Source: an uncultured Collinsella sp. (lineage in GTDB: Bacteria > Actinomycetota > Coriobacteriia > Coriobacteriales > Coriobacteriaceae). Taken from it: 64,000 bases of DNA. The notes under the pieces were generated by a model. It searched no databases and was not told the DNA's origin. It saw nothing but the letters and a program-made list of their open reading frames with translations. Numbering within the stretch: position 1 is the stretch's first letter; each line of letters opens with the position of its first letter. The stretch covers positions 124,001 through 188,000 of the forward strand of contig UQOY01000002.1 in NCBI GenBank assembly GCA_900542825.1, given 5' to 3'. The position numbers were made by a program, and so were the translations under genes. Of this stretch, positions 9,052-18,554 are shown piece by piece.

Positions 9052-9323
9052 ATGTTGTTGTTCCTTATCTGCACGCGTTATGGGCACGGCATGCGGCCGC
9101 GCGGGCGTGCTTGGTAGTGCGCTAATACATACAAAAACGGGTGCGCACAGAGAGGACGTTGCTCAGCACGCTGGCGATCGCTTTGGCAGCCCTATCACGC
9201 GCCGTCCAGACGCAGCAGCTCTAAGCGATGGAGCAGATTCGCCGCCGGTTAGTATACCCGTACTCCGTATGCCCCCACGTAAACCACAGATGACGAGGCG
9301 GACGCAGCGGGTCTGGGCTGTTC

Positions 9324-9621
9324 GTCTCAATCTGTAACAGTTACGGGGCAAAACCGGGTCTACACGTTACAGATCGAGACATTCAGTCAGCCCCTTGGCT
9401 AACATCTCGATCTGTAACAGTTACCGAGTAAATCGACCCGTAACTGTTACAGATCAAGACAAACCAATCCGTCTGAAGACAACATCTCGATCTGTAACAG
9501 TTGCGGAGCAAAACCGGCCCCAAATGTTACAGAACGAGACAGTTGAGTTGTCTGCCGAGGAACAATCTCAATCTGTAACAACTAGGCCCCGTATCCCCCG
9601 CCAGATGTTACAGATCAAGAC
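9324..9621. repeat. Palindrome array A: four 57-nt units
   Basis: Units at 9324-9380, 9404-9460, 9484-9540 and 9565-9621 are each exactly 57 nt: a 16-nt left arm (consensus GTCTCGATCTGTAACA), a variable 25-nt centre and the reverse-complement right arm. Units are separated by 23-24 nt, giving a period of 80-81. The array fills most of the gap at 9052-9742 between the helicase start and the acetyltransferase end. The rest of that gap shows only the helicase leader and a terminator. Confidence 0.95.
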
Positions 9622-9653
9622 AAATGTGCCGAGCACCAAACCCGACAGGCAAC

Positions 9654-9698
9654 AAAAAGGACCGGACGCCCAGTCATTGCGACTGGAACGTCCGGCCC
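9654..9698 (-). terminator. Terminator of the GNAT gene
   Basis: On the minus strand GGCCGGACGTTCCAGTC pairs with GACTGGGCGTCCGGTCC around GCAAT, followed by TTTTTG. It lies about 45 bases past the acetyltransferase stop codon. Confidence 0.85.
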
Positions 9699-9742
9699 CG
9701 TCAAGCACCAACTAGGGAAGCTGAACCAACAGATCGCAGCCT

Positions 9743-10291
9743 CTACTCTGCGTCCGGGTCCTTAAAGTTCTTGGGATCCAAGACCATGCAGGTGTAGGTG
9801 ATGTCGTGTTCGTCGTCGGGAATGGGTTCAAACCCGTTCTTGCCAAAGAAGTCGATGAGCAGATGCGCGAGCTTAATCGGATCCGCATCCTCATCGTCAA
9901 AGAGATATCCGCCGAGCTCCAGGAATGCAGGCTCCTGGTGGCCCTCGCTCTCCCAGTATCCCAACAGGGCGTCGTGCACCAGGCGCGCGCCATAGCCGTT
10001 ACCGCGGTAGTCGGGGTCAACATACACATGGCTCAAAAACGTCCCCAGGCACTTGTTGAGCGGGTGCTCCGTAACGGCATCCGGCAGGTCGGGGTCATCT
10101 GAACCGCCCGTTACGCAAAAACCGACCAGCTCATCATCGGCAAAGACGCCCCAGAGGTAACAGTTCTCCTCGTCCTCGTCCTCAACGCAGTCCGCGTACT
10201 CGTCATAGACCTCGTAGCCCGACTGCTCGTCCAGATCGACCATATCGTCGACGTCGTCGGGACCCAAAGCCCTTACTTCAACTTCAGCCAT
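9743..10291 (-). CDS. GNAT-family N-acetyltransferase
   Basis: 182 aa from the ATG at 10291, preceded by AAAGGACA; an upstream in-frame start at 10327 has no ribosome binding site. The middle carries the GNAT acetyl-CoA signature VDPDYRGNGYGARLV (R/Q-x-x-G-x-G/A type), after a beta strand ending in FLSHVYV. The N-terminus and C-terminus are rich in Asp and Glu. It should transfer an acetyl group from acetyl-CoA to an unknown amine. A GTTGCGCAAC palindrome about 60 bases upstream links its control to the signalling locus to its right. Confidence 0.85.
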   Translation of the reverse strand: MAEVEVRALGPDDVDDMVDLDEQSGYEVYDEYADCVEDEDEENCYLWGVFADDELVGFCVTGGSDDPDLPDAVTEHPLNKCLGTFLSHVYVDPDYRGNGYGARLVHDALLGYWESEGHQEPAFLELGGYLFDDEDADPIKLAHLLIDFFGKNGFEPIPDDEHDITYTCMVLDPKNFKDPDAE

Positions 10292-10351
10292 TGTCCTGTC
10301 CTTTCTCTCGCTTTCAGGACAACCCAAGCATACGGCGCTGTCCCAACACTC

Positions 10352-10363
10352 TGTTGCGCAACA
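10352..10363. promoter_or_regulatory. GTTGCGCAAC palindrome, site a
   Basis: TGTTGCGCAACA about 60 bases upstream of the GNAT start codon, with a half-similar CGTTGCGCC 5 bases further on. It is the leftmost member of a site family found at promoter regions of the 10-37 kb locus. Operator function is inferred. Confidence 0.5.
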
Positions 10364-10387
10364 TCGGCCGTTGCGCCAATACCGTCG

Positions 10388-10933
10388 CTAACGGCGACGA
10401 CGCCTCAGGGCAATGCATGCAACGACAATCGCCAGTAGCACCAAGCCCTGGAAATTGATGCGGCTAATAGCGAAGCCCGAAGGAACGATAAAACTGTCGT
10501 AGAACATGTCGAGCAGGCCGATAAACACCAGAAACGCAATGAAGATCCAGAACACGCGACTCCTTAAAATGGGAGTAAACATGTCGAGCACCGAGCCACC
10601 CGAAGAAGAGCCCTGATAGCCAATCAAATCAAACGGCTCATCCTTTTCCACCTCGTCGGCATCGCTCGAAGTGCCTGAAGACTCGGACTCCAAATCGCGA
10701 CGATCCGTCCAATACCCGGGCACATGGTCGCGCTCGCCAAGGTACTCACCGTTTTTGACAACCGGCTCAAACAACATGGCACTCGAAAGATCCTCGAGCT
10801 CCTCGCGAATCAACTGGTCGGTGCGAGCGTCATGAGGCTCCTCGAGCTCGCACTCAAGCTCGTACATATGCTCCATGACCCGCTCGTAATCTTCTTCGGA
10901 CATATCGTCATCGTAATAGGAGTTCCTGCTCAT
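10388..10933 (-). CDS. Acidic protein with two C-terminal membrane helices, unknown
   Basis: 181 aa from the ATG at 10933 with GAGGGATG upstream. The N-terminal ~115 residues are strongly acidic (many Glu, Asp) and predicted cytoplasmic. Two membrane segments follow (about 127-145 and 159-176), then a short poly-Arg tail that fits the positive-inside rule. I recognise no family. It shares a divergent promoter region containing two GTTGCGCAAC sites with the large triple-repeat gene, which suggests co-regulation and a membrane role in the same system. Confidence 0.75.
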   Translation of the reverse strand: MSRNSYYDDDMSEEDYERVMEHMYELECELEEPHDARTDQLIREELEDLSSAMLFEPVVKNGEYLGERDHVPGYWTDRRDLESESSGTSSDADEVEKDEPFDLIGYQGSSSGGSVLDMFTPILRSRVFWIFIAFLVFIGLLDMFYDSFIVPSGFAISRINFQGLVLLAIVVACIALRRRRR

Positions 10934-11003
10934 CGTTCATCCCTCATTCAAGAACCGAATCCCTTTTGGACAACTCAAGTGTAGAAATCCATACCGAGCA
11001 GAC

Positions 11004-11013
11004 GTTGCGCAAC
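11004..11013. promoter_or_regulatory. GTTGCGCAAC palindrome, site b
   Basis: A perfect 10-bp palindrome in the divergent region between the 181-aa and 1129-aa genes. It pairs in inverted orientation with site c (flanks CGTTGCGCAACAT and ATGTTGCGCAACG). A shared operator is inferred. Confidence 0.6.
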
Positions 11014-11092
11014 ATTGCCGAGATCGAGACGGATCCGCTCTCAAAACGCCTCAGCAAAACCGTTCCGCATTGCAATTTGTGCACTCGCGGAT

Positions 11093-11102
11093 GTTGCGCA
11101 AC
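11093..11102. promoter_or_regulatory. GTTGCGCAAC palindrome, site c
   Basis: A second perfect copy 89 bases from site b, 95 bases before the start codon of the 1129-aa gene. Confidence 0.6.
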
Positions 11103-11197
11103 GTTCTTGCCCATCGGGGCGGTAGCGTTCGAGCTAGCAAAGCCACGAGCCCTAAACCCGGGATCGTGGGCTTCCACCGCATACGAAAGAAGGAACG

Positions 11198-14100
11198 ATG
11201 GACGAGATTTTTGAGCATCTGCTTCAAGATACCGACCGAGGAATCTCGATCAACCAGATTGTCAATCGTATCGTGTTTCCCAACCACGATATCTGCATGC
11301 AGGCCAAAGCTGCCCTGGAGCGAGACTATGGAGAGTTCTGCTTTGCTGCCGTGATCCCCGATTACGAGGACTTCCAGCACATGGATCCGACCGACGCCAT
11401 CAATGCCGCTCTGGAAACCTGCGGGTCCGACGGCGAAGAGGTCACCAACGTCGTCTGGGGCTACAACTCGCTCCAGTACGAATACAACGGCATCCCCTCG
11501 CTGGAGGTTGCCAAGACTATCTCCAAGATGATCGGCGTTCCCGTCTACTACGAGTACACCGATGCCGATGAGATCGCCGCCGGCGCCGTGATCGCCGATG
11601 CGCAGGGCGATAGCGTCTCGTTTGCAAACGTGGTCGACAAGAGCTGCTGGGTGTATTTCCCGGAGGGGTTCGACGGTGCCACCGACACCCTGTTCCGCTG
11701 TGGCATGGGAACCATGTCCATGCCCGACGGAAGCCAAAAGTACTTTGAGGACACCACCGACCCCATCATGCGTTCGTATGCGCAGCGCGGAAACGTGTCC
11801 CTGTACTTCGACTTTCTCAAGGACCAGTTTGGCGCCCAAGAGGAGCCCCAGCCGGCGCCCTCGCGCAAAAAATCGTCTTCTGCGGCTAGCAAACGCAAAA
11901 AGAAGTCGACCAAGACGCAGAAGGTCGCAACCGCCACCATGGACGCATCGGACGTTGACGTGCTCTTTAGCCATCTAATCGAAGAGACAGGCGGTCAGAT
12001 CCAGCCCCAAAGGGTCATCAACCGCATCGTCTTTCCCGGACACAATGCTTGCATGCAGGTAAAGGAGACCCTGGAACAGGAACTTGGCGGCTTTTCGCTC
12101 GCCACGCTGATACCCGCAATCTCCGACCTTGGCGATTTGAGCCAGCCGCAAAACGCCGCCATGTGCATCCACATCTGTGGCGCCCTAGGCGGACAGACAT
12201 TCAACGAGATGTGGGGCTACAACTCGCTTCAATACGAATACGACGGCATCCCGCTGCTGCGAGCTGCAAAGGCGCTCGCCGGCCTGCTCGGGGCGCCCGT
12301 TTATTACGAGTACGTAGTGACCGACGGCTACAAGGCCGGAGCATGGCTAGCCGATCCCGATGACGACGACGTCTCGTTTGCGGCAAGCCTCACTAAAAGC
12401 CAGTGGACGTTCTTCCCCGACAACAGCCAGTACCGAGATGCCACGGCAGTTCGTTGCGGCGTGGCGACCGTCACGCTTTCCGTGACCCAAAATGGCGTGC
12501 CCCAGGACCGCGAGGTCTCGTTTGCGGACACGTTCAATCCCATCATGCAAAAGCTGGCAACCCGCGGGACCGTCTCTATGTATCTCGACCTGATCAATGC
12601 AAACTACAGCTCGTTTGCAGACCCGTCGGACGATGACGACGAAGACGAGGACGACGAGCCCCAGGCAGAGTCCGATACCCAGGCGTCGGGCAACGTCTAC
12701 ATGTCCCAAGCCATGGGTGCGATGACGTTTCGCATCGTCTTTCCCAATCATGACTGCTGCGAGTATATCCGCAATGATCTCGAAAAGTGCTTTGGCGGGT
12801 TCTCGCTCCAGGCGATTTGCGGTACGCCCGATAGCACGTTTGACTCACCCGATGAGGTCCTGAGGACCATGGCAGGCCACGGAATCCCCGATGATGCAAC
12901 CGATGTCGAATGGGGCTATAACTCCATGCGTTATCGCGTGGCGCACTCCGTGCCCAACGCCATCGTTCTCGAGGCGCTCGTCCAGCACTACAACATTCCG
13001 CTGTACGTCGAGTATTTCGATGAGCTTAAACGCGCGACCGGCGCTGCCATTACGATCCCCGACATAGCGAACCCGACCGCATTCGTCCCTGGCACACTCG
13101 GATGCAAAGAGCAGATGTACTTTGACCGCGGCAGCGACAACGAAGGCTACGTTGCACTTCGATGCGGCTATTGCCAGGCGGTCTCCGATGATGGCAAAAC
13201 GCGCATCTCCTTTGTCGACGACCCTTCGCAGTCGGTCATGGCGGAAATGGCAGAAGAAGCATCGGTCGGAGTCTACGTTAGGCTGCTTAAAAAATTCGAT
13301 CTTGAGCAAGTTCTCCCCGCTGGATATCAGAAACCGGCTTCTCGTCCCGCCGCAAGCTCCAAAAAGAACACCTCGACCTCCTCGGCAGAAAAATCGAAAA
13401 TCAGCCTGTGGATGAACCCCATTGCAGAGAAGCATGTCTGGAACTCCCTCGATGCCTACGGTCAAAAGCAGGGCAAGCAAAATGACATGAACATGTTCTT
13501 TTTGGAGCCGCTCTATCGCGGCGACGACCAAATCCGCGACCCATTTGGATTTGCCACAGGCCGCAAACCTATGCCGGCTTATGCAAGCCACCAGGCGAAC
13601 CGCAAGGTTATCGACGCCGCCCTTACTACCGACATGGAAGTCGGCGCGCTTGTCGCGGGGCTTCTCGGCCAAGACCTGTTGACATCCGAAGAGCTCAACG
13701 CGCTGCACCGCGACATCGAGCTCAAGTCCCAAGGCATAAGCGCCATCGCCACCGGAAGAGGCGCCGCGCTCGAAAGCCGCTGCGACTCGGTTTGCTACCT
13801 TATTGCAAAGCTCCGGAGCCATGACGGCGACAATAGCCATCGCTTTATGATGTGGATGGCGGACACCGACCAAGCCGTACGTGTAAAGTTCTACGGCGAG
13901 GCGCCGGCAATCGGCGTGCCCTTTACGTGCCGCTTTAGCGTAGTGGAAAATGACGTCATTACGTACTGGATGCCCGTCGAGGGCGAAAAGGGCTTCTCTC
14001 GCTATAAGCAGATTCCCGAGGGAGGACGCATCGACGTCTCCGCGGCAAAGAGCGACTCTGCCGCTATGAGCGCCCTGCGCAAGGCCAACGCGATGTTCCT

Positions 14101-14587
14101 TAAGACGTGCGGACTCAAGCAGACCGCGCCGTCCAAGACGCACATGACCCCGGAGCAGTCGCAACGATTTAGCGAGCTACGAGAAAAACTGGGGCGTAAA
14201 ACGGGTTATGCCCTTACGGTGCTCTTCTCGCGCTGCGTACTCTGCAGCGCCGAAGCCGACCGATTCCTCGAGCTCATGGAGCACGCCGCTGCCGCGCACG
14301 ATCGCGGAGAGGTGATCGACGTCGACGATACCGAGGTCGTAGAGCACAAGGCCGTTTACATGGTTGGCCCGATCTCTACCGAGGATGGTACTTGTCAGCT
14401 CTACAACCCCAACACCGTCAACTTTGAGGACTTTAGGTTCCAGCCCACCCTGCTCGAAGACTTCCATACCGACCTGCCCCGTGCCGGCAGCTTTATCAAC
14501 ATTGCAACGAGCGTCGTTGAGTCGGACGTCATCGCCGCCTGGGCGGGCTACAACCCGGGCAACGCCCAGCGCTCGGCGCGCTACTAG
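11198..14587 (+). CDS. 1129-aa protein with three ~210-aa internal repeats, unknown
   Basis: The ATG at 11198 follows GAAGGAACG. Three homologous repeats cover roughly residues 1-212, 250-462 and 503-715. Shared elements in each are RIVFPNHD-like, WGYNSLQYEY-like, PVYYEY-like, an RCG motif and F-D-x-x-x-P-I/V-M. The linkers between them are low-complexity: Lys/Ser-rich after repeat 1 and Asp/Glu-rich after repeat 2. A separate C-terminal region (about 735-1129) is unlike the repeats and includes an OB-like stretch followed by a helical domain. No signal peptide or membrane helix is visible, so it is probably cytosolic. I recognise no known family. It opens the plus-strand arm of the locus, behind two GTTGCGCAAC sites. 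Confidence 0.85.
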   Translation: MDEIFEHLLQDTDRGISINQIVNRIVFPNHDICMQAKAALERDYGEFCFAAVIPDYEDFQHMDPTDAINAALETCGSDGEEVTNVVWGYNSLQYEYNGIPSLEVAKTISKMIGVPVYYEYTDADEIAAGAVIADAQGDSVSFANVVDKSCWVYFPEGFDGATDTLFRCGMGTMSMPDGSQKYFEDTTDPIMRSYAQRGNVSLYFDFLKDQFGAQEEPQPAPSRKKSSSAASKRKKKSTKTQKVATATMDASDVDVLFSHLIEETGGQIQPQRVINRIVFPGHNACMQVKETLEQELGGFSLATLIPAISDLGDLSQPQNAAMCIHICGALGGQTFNEMWGYNSLQYEYDGIPLLRAAKALAGLLGAPVYYEYVVTDGYKAGAWLADPDDDDVSFAASLTKSQWTFFPDNSQYRDATAVRCGVATVTLSVTQNGVPQDREVSFADTFNPIMQKLATRGTVSMYLDLINANYSSFADPSDDDDEDEDDEPQAESDTQASGNVYMSQAMGAMTFRIVFPNHDCCEYIRNDLEKCFGGFSLQAICGTPDSTFDSPDEVLRTMAGHGIPDDATDVEWGYNSMRYRVAHSVPNAIVLEALVQHYNIPLYVEYFDELKRATGAAITIPDIANPTAFVPGTLGCKEQMYFDRGSDNEGYVALRCGYCQAVSDDGKTRISFVDDPSQSVMAEMAEEASVGVYVRLLKKFDLEQVLPAGYQKPASRPAASSKKNTSTSSAEKSKISLWMNPIAEKHVWNSLDAYGQKQGKQNDMNMFFLEPLYRGDDQIRDPFGFATGRKPMPAYASHQANRKVIDAALTTDMEVGALVAGLLGQDLLTSEELNALHRDIELKSQGISAIATGRGAALESRCDSVCYLIAKLRSHDGDNSHRFMMWMADTDQAVRVKFYGEAPAIGVPFTCRFSVVENDVITYWMPVEGEKGFSRYKQIPEGGRIDVSAAKSDSAAMSALRKANAMFLKTCGLKQTAPSKTHMTPEQSQRFSELREKLGRKTGYALTVLFSRCVLCSAEADRFLELMEHAAAAHDRGEVIDVDDTEVVEHKAVYMVGPISTEDGTCQLYNPNTVNFEDFRFQPTLLEDFHTDLPRAGSFINIATSVVESDVIAAWAGYNPGNAQRSARY

Positions 14588-14616
14588 AGAGCGATTGGCA
14601 CGGCCAGGCCATGTAT

Positions 14617-14675
14617 CTGTTGCGCGGCATCGGCCCTGGACGTCGAACCGCGCCGTCCACGATGTTGCGCAACAG
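14617..14675. promoter_or_regulatory. GTTGCGCAAC palindrome pair, sites d and e
   Basis: Site d (14619-14628) is degenerate (GTTGCGCGGC); site e (14664-14673) is perfect. The outer flanks CTG and CAG make the pair an inverted repeat, as at sites f/g. It lies about 105-160 bases before the start of the 423-aa gene, in the gap after the triple-repeat gene. Confidence 0.55.
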
Positions 14676-14711
14676 AATGCAGCGCAGGCGGCCTAGTATG
14701 CGAAGTAACAG

Positions 14712-14752
14712 GCGCGCGCAGGTCAGACGCATCGAATCTGACCTGCGCGCGC
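14712..14752 (+). other. Perfect 16-bp hairpin in the leader of the 423-aa gene
   Basis: GCGCGCGCAGGTCAGA pairs perfectly with TCTGACCTGCGCGCGC around a 9-base loop and ends 27 bases before the ATG at 14780. No T-tract follows, so simple termination is unlikely. It could be an mRNA stability or processing element, or a second protein-binding dyad. Confidence 0.6.
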
Positions 14753-14779
14753 AACACAAATCATCGCAGGGAGCACACC

Positions 14780-16051
14780 ATGGCGCGGGACACATCAAAC
14801 GATCCGGTTGTTAACTTGCCGCTCGATTACAAGTTCGACGGCAACGGCAACATCATCCAGAAAGTCTTTTTTGGCGTAAATGCGGTATTCTGCCCCGTCT
14901 GGTACTGGTGGTACTTCAAAAGCAATCGTGATCCCAACTTTTGGATCGGTGACAGCGACATGGACGGCTATGATCCCGAAGAATGCGCTACCGAGTTCCA
15001 GCACCGCATGGATAACTTTACGCCCGAGGAAAGCTGCAACCTCTTTGAAGTCGCAAAGTATTGCGACCGCATGACGGGTGTTACCGTCTTTGACGTCGTA
15101 AACGGGCGAAATGTAAACGAGCGACACCTGGATGACTACTACACCGGCTACGACCTTGGCATCGAAGATGATGACGAGGACGAAGAAGACGACACAGACA
15201 TCGAGATGGAGTTTGAAGGGCAACCTGTTAGCCCCCAGCCGATGCGCGTATGCGACGAGGGTCCCTGCCAGTTTATGCTGCCGCCCGTTTTAAACTGCGG
15301 AACGGACGACGGTTCTGGCTACGAGGTCGAGATTCCCCTGCGCGCCAAAACGACCAAGAGCGGTACTCCGCAGGAGCGACTATCATTCTATATCCCCGCC
15401 GATGTCGCCGTACAGTGGTTCCGCGAGGTCACGGGCGAGCCGCAGGCCGACTACCAACTGTTCCAAACCGTTTGGATGGATCGGGCCAACCGGCTTGAGA
15501 ACCCGCACTTTGTCGACCACCTGTTTTCCCATGCGTTTTGGCAGGAGCGACTGCTGCGCATCCTGCACTACACGTACAAGCGGGGCAAAGTGCAGAGTGT
15601 GCGCATCGTTGCCGATTACGAAGGCGATGCCGCCGAGTTTATTGGTAAGTACTATCCGGAGGCCGAGGTCATCGGTCATCAGGGCAATGAGAACGCCTTT
15701 GAAACGGGAGCTGCCTATCTGGTGGACCTCACGCTGGACTACAAATACAAGGGCGACAAGCTTGTCGAGAAAAAGACGTTCTCGGTCCTTGGCAGCTTTG
15801 GACGCGAATGGTATCGACTCTTTAGCGGCAATCCCAACGCCACCGTTGATGATTTCTATGCATGGTGCGAGCAAACCGACACCTACGAGCCCCTACGTCA
15901 GGCAGCCGAAACCGCCGGCGCAATCGTTCAGTACACCACCTACGGACTAAAGGACGGCAAGCTCACCAGCAAGCGCACCGAAGATCTCCAAGGCCGCACC
16001 AATGTCGAGATTAACGAGGCGGCCGAGCTGAGAGACCGCATGTTCACGTAG
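14780..16051 (+). CDS. 423-aa protein of unknown family
   Basis: The ATG at 14780 follows GCAGGGAGC. Two segments look like a duplicated motif: near residues 14-60 (LPLDYKFDGNG..., then WYWWYF) and near 305-345 (LTLDYKYKGDK..., then EWYRLF). This suggests an N-terminal and a C-terminal copy of one domain, with a highly acidic linker (about 125-145) and a central domain between. No signal peptide or membrane helix is seen. It may be a partner of the triple-repeat protein, which precedes it in the same orientation. Function unknown. Confidence 0.8.
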   Translation: MARDTSNDPVVNLPLDYKFDGNGNIIQKVFFGVNAVFCPVWYWWYFKSNRDPNFWIGDSDMDGYDPEECATEFQHRMDNFTPEESCNLFEVAKYCDRMTGVTVFDVVNGRNVNERHLDDYYTGYDLGIEDDDEDEEDDTDIEMEFEGQPVSPQPMRVCDEGPCQFMLPPVLNCGTDDGSGYEVEIPLRAKTTKSGTPQERLSFYIPADVAVQWFREVTGEPQADYQLFQTVWMDRANRLENPHFVDHLFSHAFWQERLLRILHYTYKRGKVQSVRIVADYEGDAAEFIGKYYPEAEVIGHQGNENAFETGAAYLVDLTLDYKYKGDKLVEKKTFSVLGSFGREWYRLFSGNPNATVDDFYAWCEQTDTYEPLRQAAETAGAIVQYTTYGLKDGKLTSKRTEDLQGRTNVEINEAAELRDRMFT

Positions 16052-16111
16052 GCGGCAACAGGCCCATTTCACGTTATCCGTTCATCTCTATACTCACAGG
16101 AGGTACCTACT

Positions 16112-18529
16112 TTGATTTCTCCAATCTGTTGGTTCGTGGCATTCCTCGTCGCTCTCGTTGCGCTCTGCTATTCCATACACTTGGAACGGCACAACTATCA
16201 GCACAAACTCTTTGGCTTCGAGATCAACTCCAACCGTCGCATCGTTGCCTTTGGAATTCTTGCTCTTGGCGCTTTTTGCCTATTCGCCCCCGTTACCTGG
16301 GCGCAGTGCTTTTCCTCGGATCTTGGCGAGGGCTGGGAGCCGGGAGCCTTCAACTTTATTAGCTGGGTCATCACCAACTTCTTTGCCGTGGGATGGACAA
16401 CGACCATCCAGACCGGCCTCACCGATGTGACGTCAACCGTCTATAGCGCTATTCCCCTTGGCGGCAGCATTGCCGGCCAGGTATTCAACCTGCTCTATTC
16501 GCTGCTCACACTTGCATACATCATTGCCCTTCCCGTTGAAATTGGCCTGTTTGCCTTCAACGCTGTTGCCACGCGTCTCTCGGGCAGCGTTATCAAGCGT
16601 CATCTCAAGTATGCCGACCATGCAATTATCTTTGAGAGCGTCGATGCCAACACCGAGTTGCTCGCGCGTGATATCGTAAACAACATCAAGGACGGAACGC
16701 TCAATAACGCGAATGGCAACGGCGACATCGCCCTCATCTTTTGTCTAGGCAGCGACGAGGACAGCGAACGTCAGCGCGTACTGCGCAATCTGTGCCAGGG
16801 CTATGTGCGCTATGTGTTCACCGACTCCGAAGCAGCCGATGTGCTCACAACGATTACATCGCTGCGCGATGCAGTTAAGCATCTGCTCGCAGTTGACGTC
16901 GTCGCAACGAGTGAAGAAACCGAACACAATGTCAGCGCAACGATCGACATGCTCGAAGCGACGCACAAGGATCCTCAGGCCGACTGCGCGCCCAAGATTA
17001 CGCTCCATTGCACCCACAAGAACCCCGATGATGCCCAGATCTTCGATGCCATCAAAGCCGACAATGAACCGACTTGTCTTCACTTGCTCTCACGCGTACA
17101 AGACGAAATATACGATGTACTTGAAGAAGCTCCGCTTTACAGCGTGCTCGAGCCCATCGATATTTCCGTCAACCCAAATCCCAAGCCTCAGAATCTCACC
17201 GTTCTCGTTTTCGGCGCAGGCGATTTCGGCATGCAGGCAACACGCACTTCCTTCTGGATGGGCCGCATGCCGGGCGTTCGTCTGAACATTGTTGTTGTCG
17301 ACCCCAACGCCCGAACGATACTAGAACGCGAAGCAGCCCGCTACCCTGAGATGTTTGGCGAAAGCTGCAACGGCATGTCGACAATTCGCTTTGTAGAAGC
17401 TGAGGCGCCCTCGGTTACAACCGATCGTCTGATTGCAGGCGGCACCGTCACTACGCTGCACTACGACGCTCAAAACAAGTGCGTATCGTCCAAGGCTGAC
17501 AGCGCGCTAATTCCCGATGACGCTCGTCTTTACGCTTTCGTAACCATGGGAGATTGTGGACAAAACCTCTCCTATTCGCTCATGCTTCAACGTCAGATCT
17601 TCAATCGCTTTATCGACCAGGGCTCCCCGGACTACACCAAACAGCAACCCGTCATCTGTCCCCATATCGAGAGCGAAGAAATCCTAGGCGCCCTTAAAAG
17701 CCTCGATAAGACTCAGACGACTGGCGAAAACGCCGCCAATATCATGCATCCGTTTGGTGCCCGCAAGGCGTTCTACACCTACAGCAACATCATCAATGAC
17801 GAGCGCGAGCGCCTGGCCGTGCAGCTCAATGCAGCATACGACCTTTGCTTTAATGGCTCTATTGAGAATGATTTTGACGCAACACTCGCCGTTGAGAAGG
17901 CAGTTAATAGTTACAACGGCAAAGAATCCAACAAGAGCAGCAGCCGAGCTTCGGCAGCACATATCCCCTACCGCTTCTGGGCGCTTGGCTTTAGCGACGC
18001 CGACGTGGAGCAGGAATCCTTCGAGCATGCTTGGAGGGAGAAGCTGCAGGGCAAGGTCAAGCCGGCTTCGAATAACGACAACATTGCCAATGCGATATTA
18101 AGCTCCGTCGTTCCCGACGCAGCTACCAAAGCCGAGTTCGATGCCAGCGAGCAGAAGAACCGCGAGGAATTCGCCCTTATCTGTCGTTTAGGTGACATGG
18201 AGCACGATCGTTGGCTTGCCTATTGCCAGGCAACGGGCATGACCGAACTGGGACACGGCACCATCGAACAAGAACGCGAGCAGCGTATGCGTGCAGCAGC
18301 CGTCGATGCGTTCCTGAGCGGCAAGGCCAACAAGAGTGGGGCCGAAGGTGTTCGCAAGTCCGACATCCTCATGCGTCACGCCTACATGACACCCGACAAC
18401 GACATACTCGGCGCCCGTGGATTCTTGCTAGGCAAAGACGTCTACGCCTACGACCGAATCATCGTCGCCCTCTCAGCTCGCATCGCCAAGGGAAATGTTG
18501 TCAAGCCCAAGAAGGACATAGATAAATAA
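16112..18529 (+). CDS. Membrane protein with RCK/TrkA-like Rossmann domains and C-terminal RyR-like domain
   Basis: 805 aa; the TTG start at 16112 is supported by AGGAGG 7 bases upstream. Three or four membrane helices lie in the first ~155 residues. A first RCK-like Rossmann unit follows (HAIIFESVDANTELLARDI, from ~172), then a second around residue 355 with GAGDFGMQ and an acidic strand end VVVD. Near the C-terminus the motif MEHDRWLAYCQATGM resembles the RyR domain, a ligand-binding module found in bacterial conflict systems. The layout suggests a channel or transporter gated by a cytosolic nucleotide-like ligand. The immediately following gene is a TIR protein, a known source of NAD-derived signals. 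I see no clear K+ selectivity filter. The channel function is inferred. Confidence 0.75.
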   Translation: MISPICWFVAFLVALVALCYSIHLERHNYQHKLFGFEINSNRRIVAFGILALGAFCLFAPVTWAQCFSSDLGEGWEPGAFNFISWVITNFFAVGWTTTIQTGLTDVTSTVYSAIPLGGSIAGQVFNLLYSLLTLAYIIALPVEIGLFAFNAVATRLSGSVIKRHLKYADHAIIFESVDANTELLARDIVNNIKDGTLNNANGNGDIALIFCLGSDEDSERQRVLRNLCQGYVRYVFTDSEAADVLTTITSLRDAVKHLLAVDVVATSEETEHNVSATIDMLEATHKDPQADCAPKITLHCTHKNPDDAQIFDAIKADNEPTCLHLLSRVQDEIYDVLEEAPLYSVLEPIDISVNPNPKPQNLTVLVFGAGDFGMQATRTSFWMGRMPGVRLNIVVVDPNARTILEREAARYPEMFGESCNGMSTIRFVEAEAPSVTTDRLIAGGTVTTLHYDAQNKCVSSKADSALIPDDARLYAFVTMGDCGQNLSYSLMLQRQIFNRFIDQGSPDYTKQQPVICPHIESEEILGALKSLDKTQTTGENAANIMHPFGARKAFYTYSNIINDERERLAVQLNAAYDLCFNGSIENDFDATLAVEKAVNSYNGKESNKSSSRASAAHIPYRFWALGFSDADVEQESFEHAWREKLQGKVKPASNNDNIANAILSSVVPDAATKAEFDASEQKNREEFALICRLGDMEHDRWLAYCQATGMTELGHGTIEQEREQRMRAAAVDAFLSGKANKSGAEGVRKSDILMRHAYMTPDNDILGARGFLLGKDVYAYDRIIVALSARIAKGNVVKPKKDIDK

Positions 18530-18554
18530 CGATTTCAATCGAGAGGATTGCAAC

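Noticed and set aside
6799..9117. 772-codon plus-strand frame opposite the helicase
   Set aside because: Its Ala/Thr-rich sequence is the reverse reading of the Arg/Gly-rich tail; the helicase motifs are on the minus strand.
12845..14164. 439-codon minus-strand frame inside the triple-repeat gene
   Set aside because: Covers only part of the gene, shows no start signal and no domain; the plus-strand frame has a ribosome binding site and internal repeats.
14712..14752. Rho-independent terminator after the triple-repeat gene
   Set aside because: The stem is perfect but no T-tract follows on either strand, and the next gene's ribosome binding site is immediately downstream.
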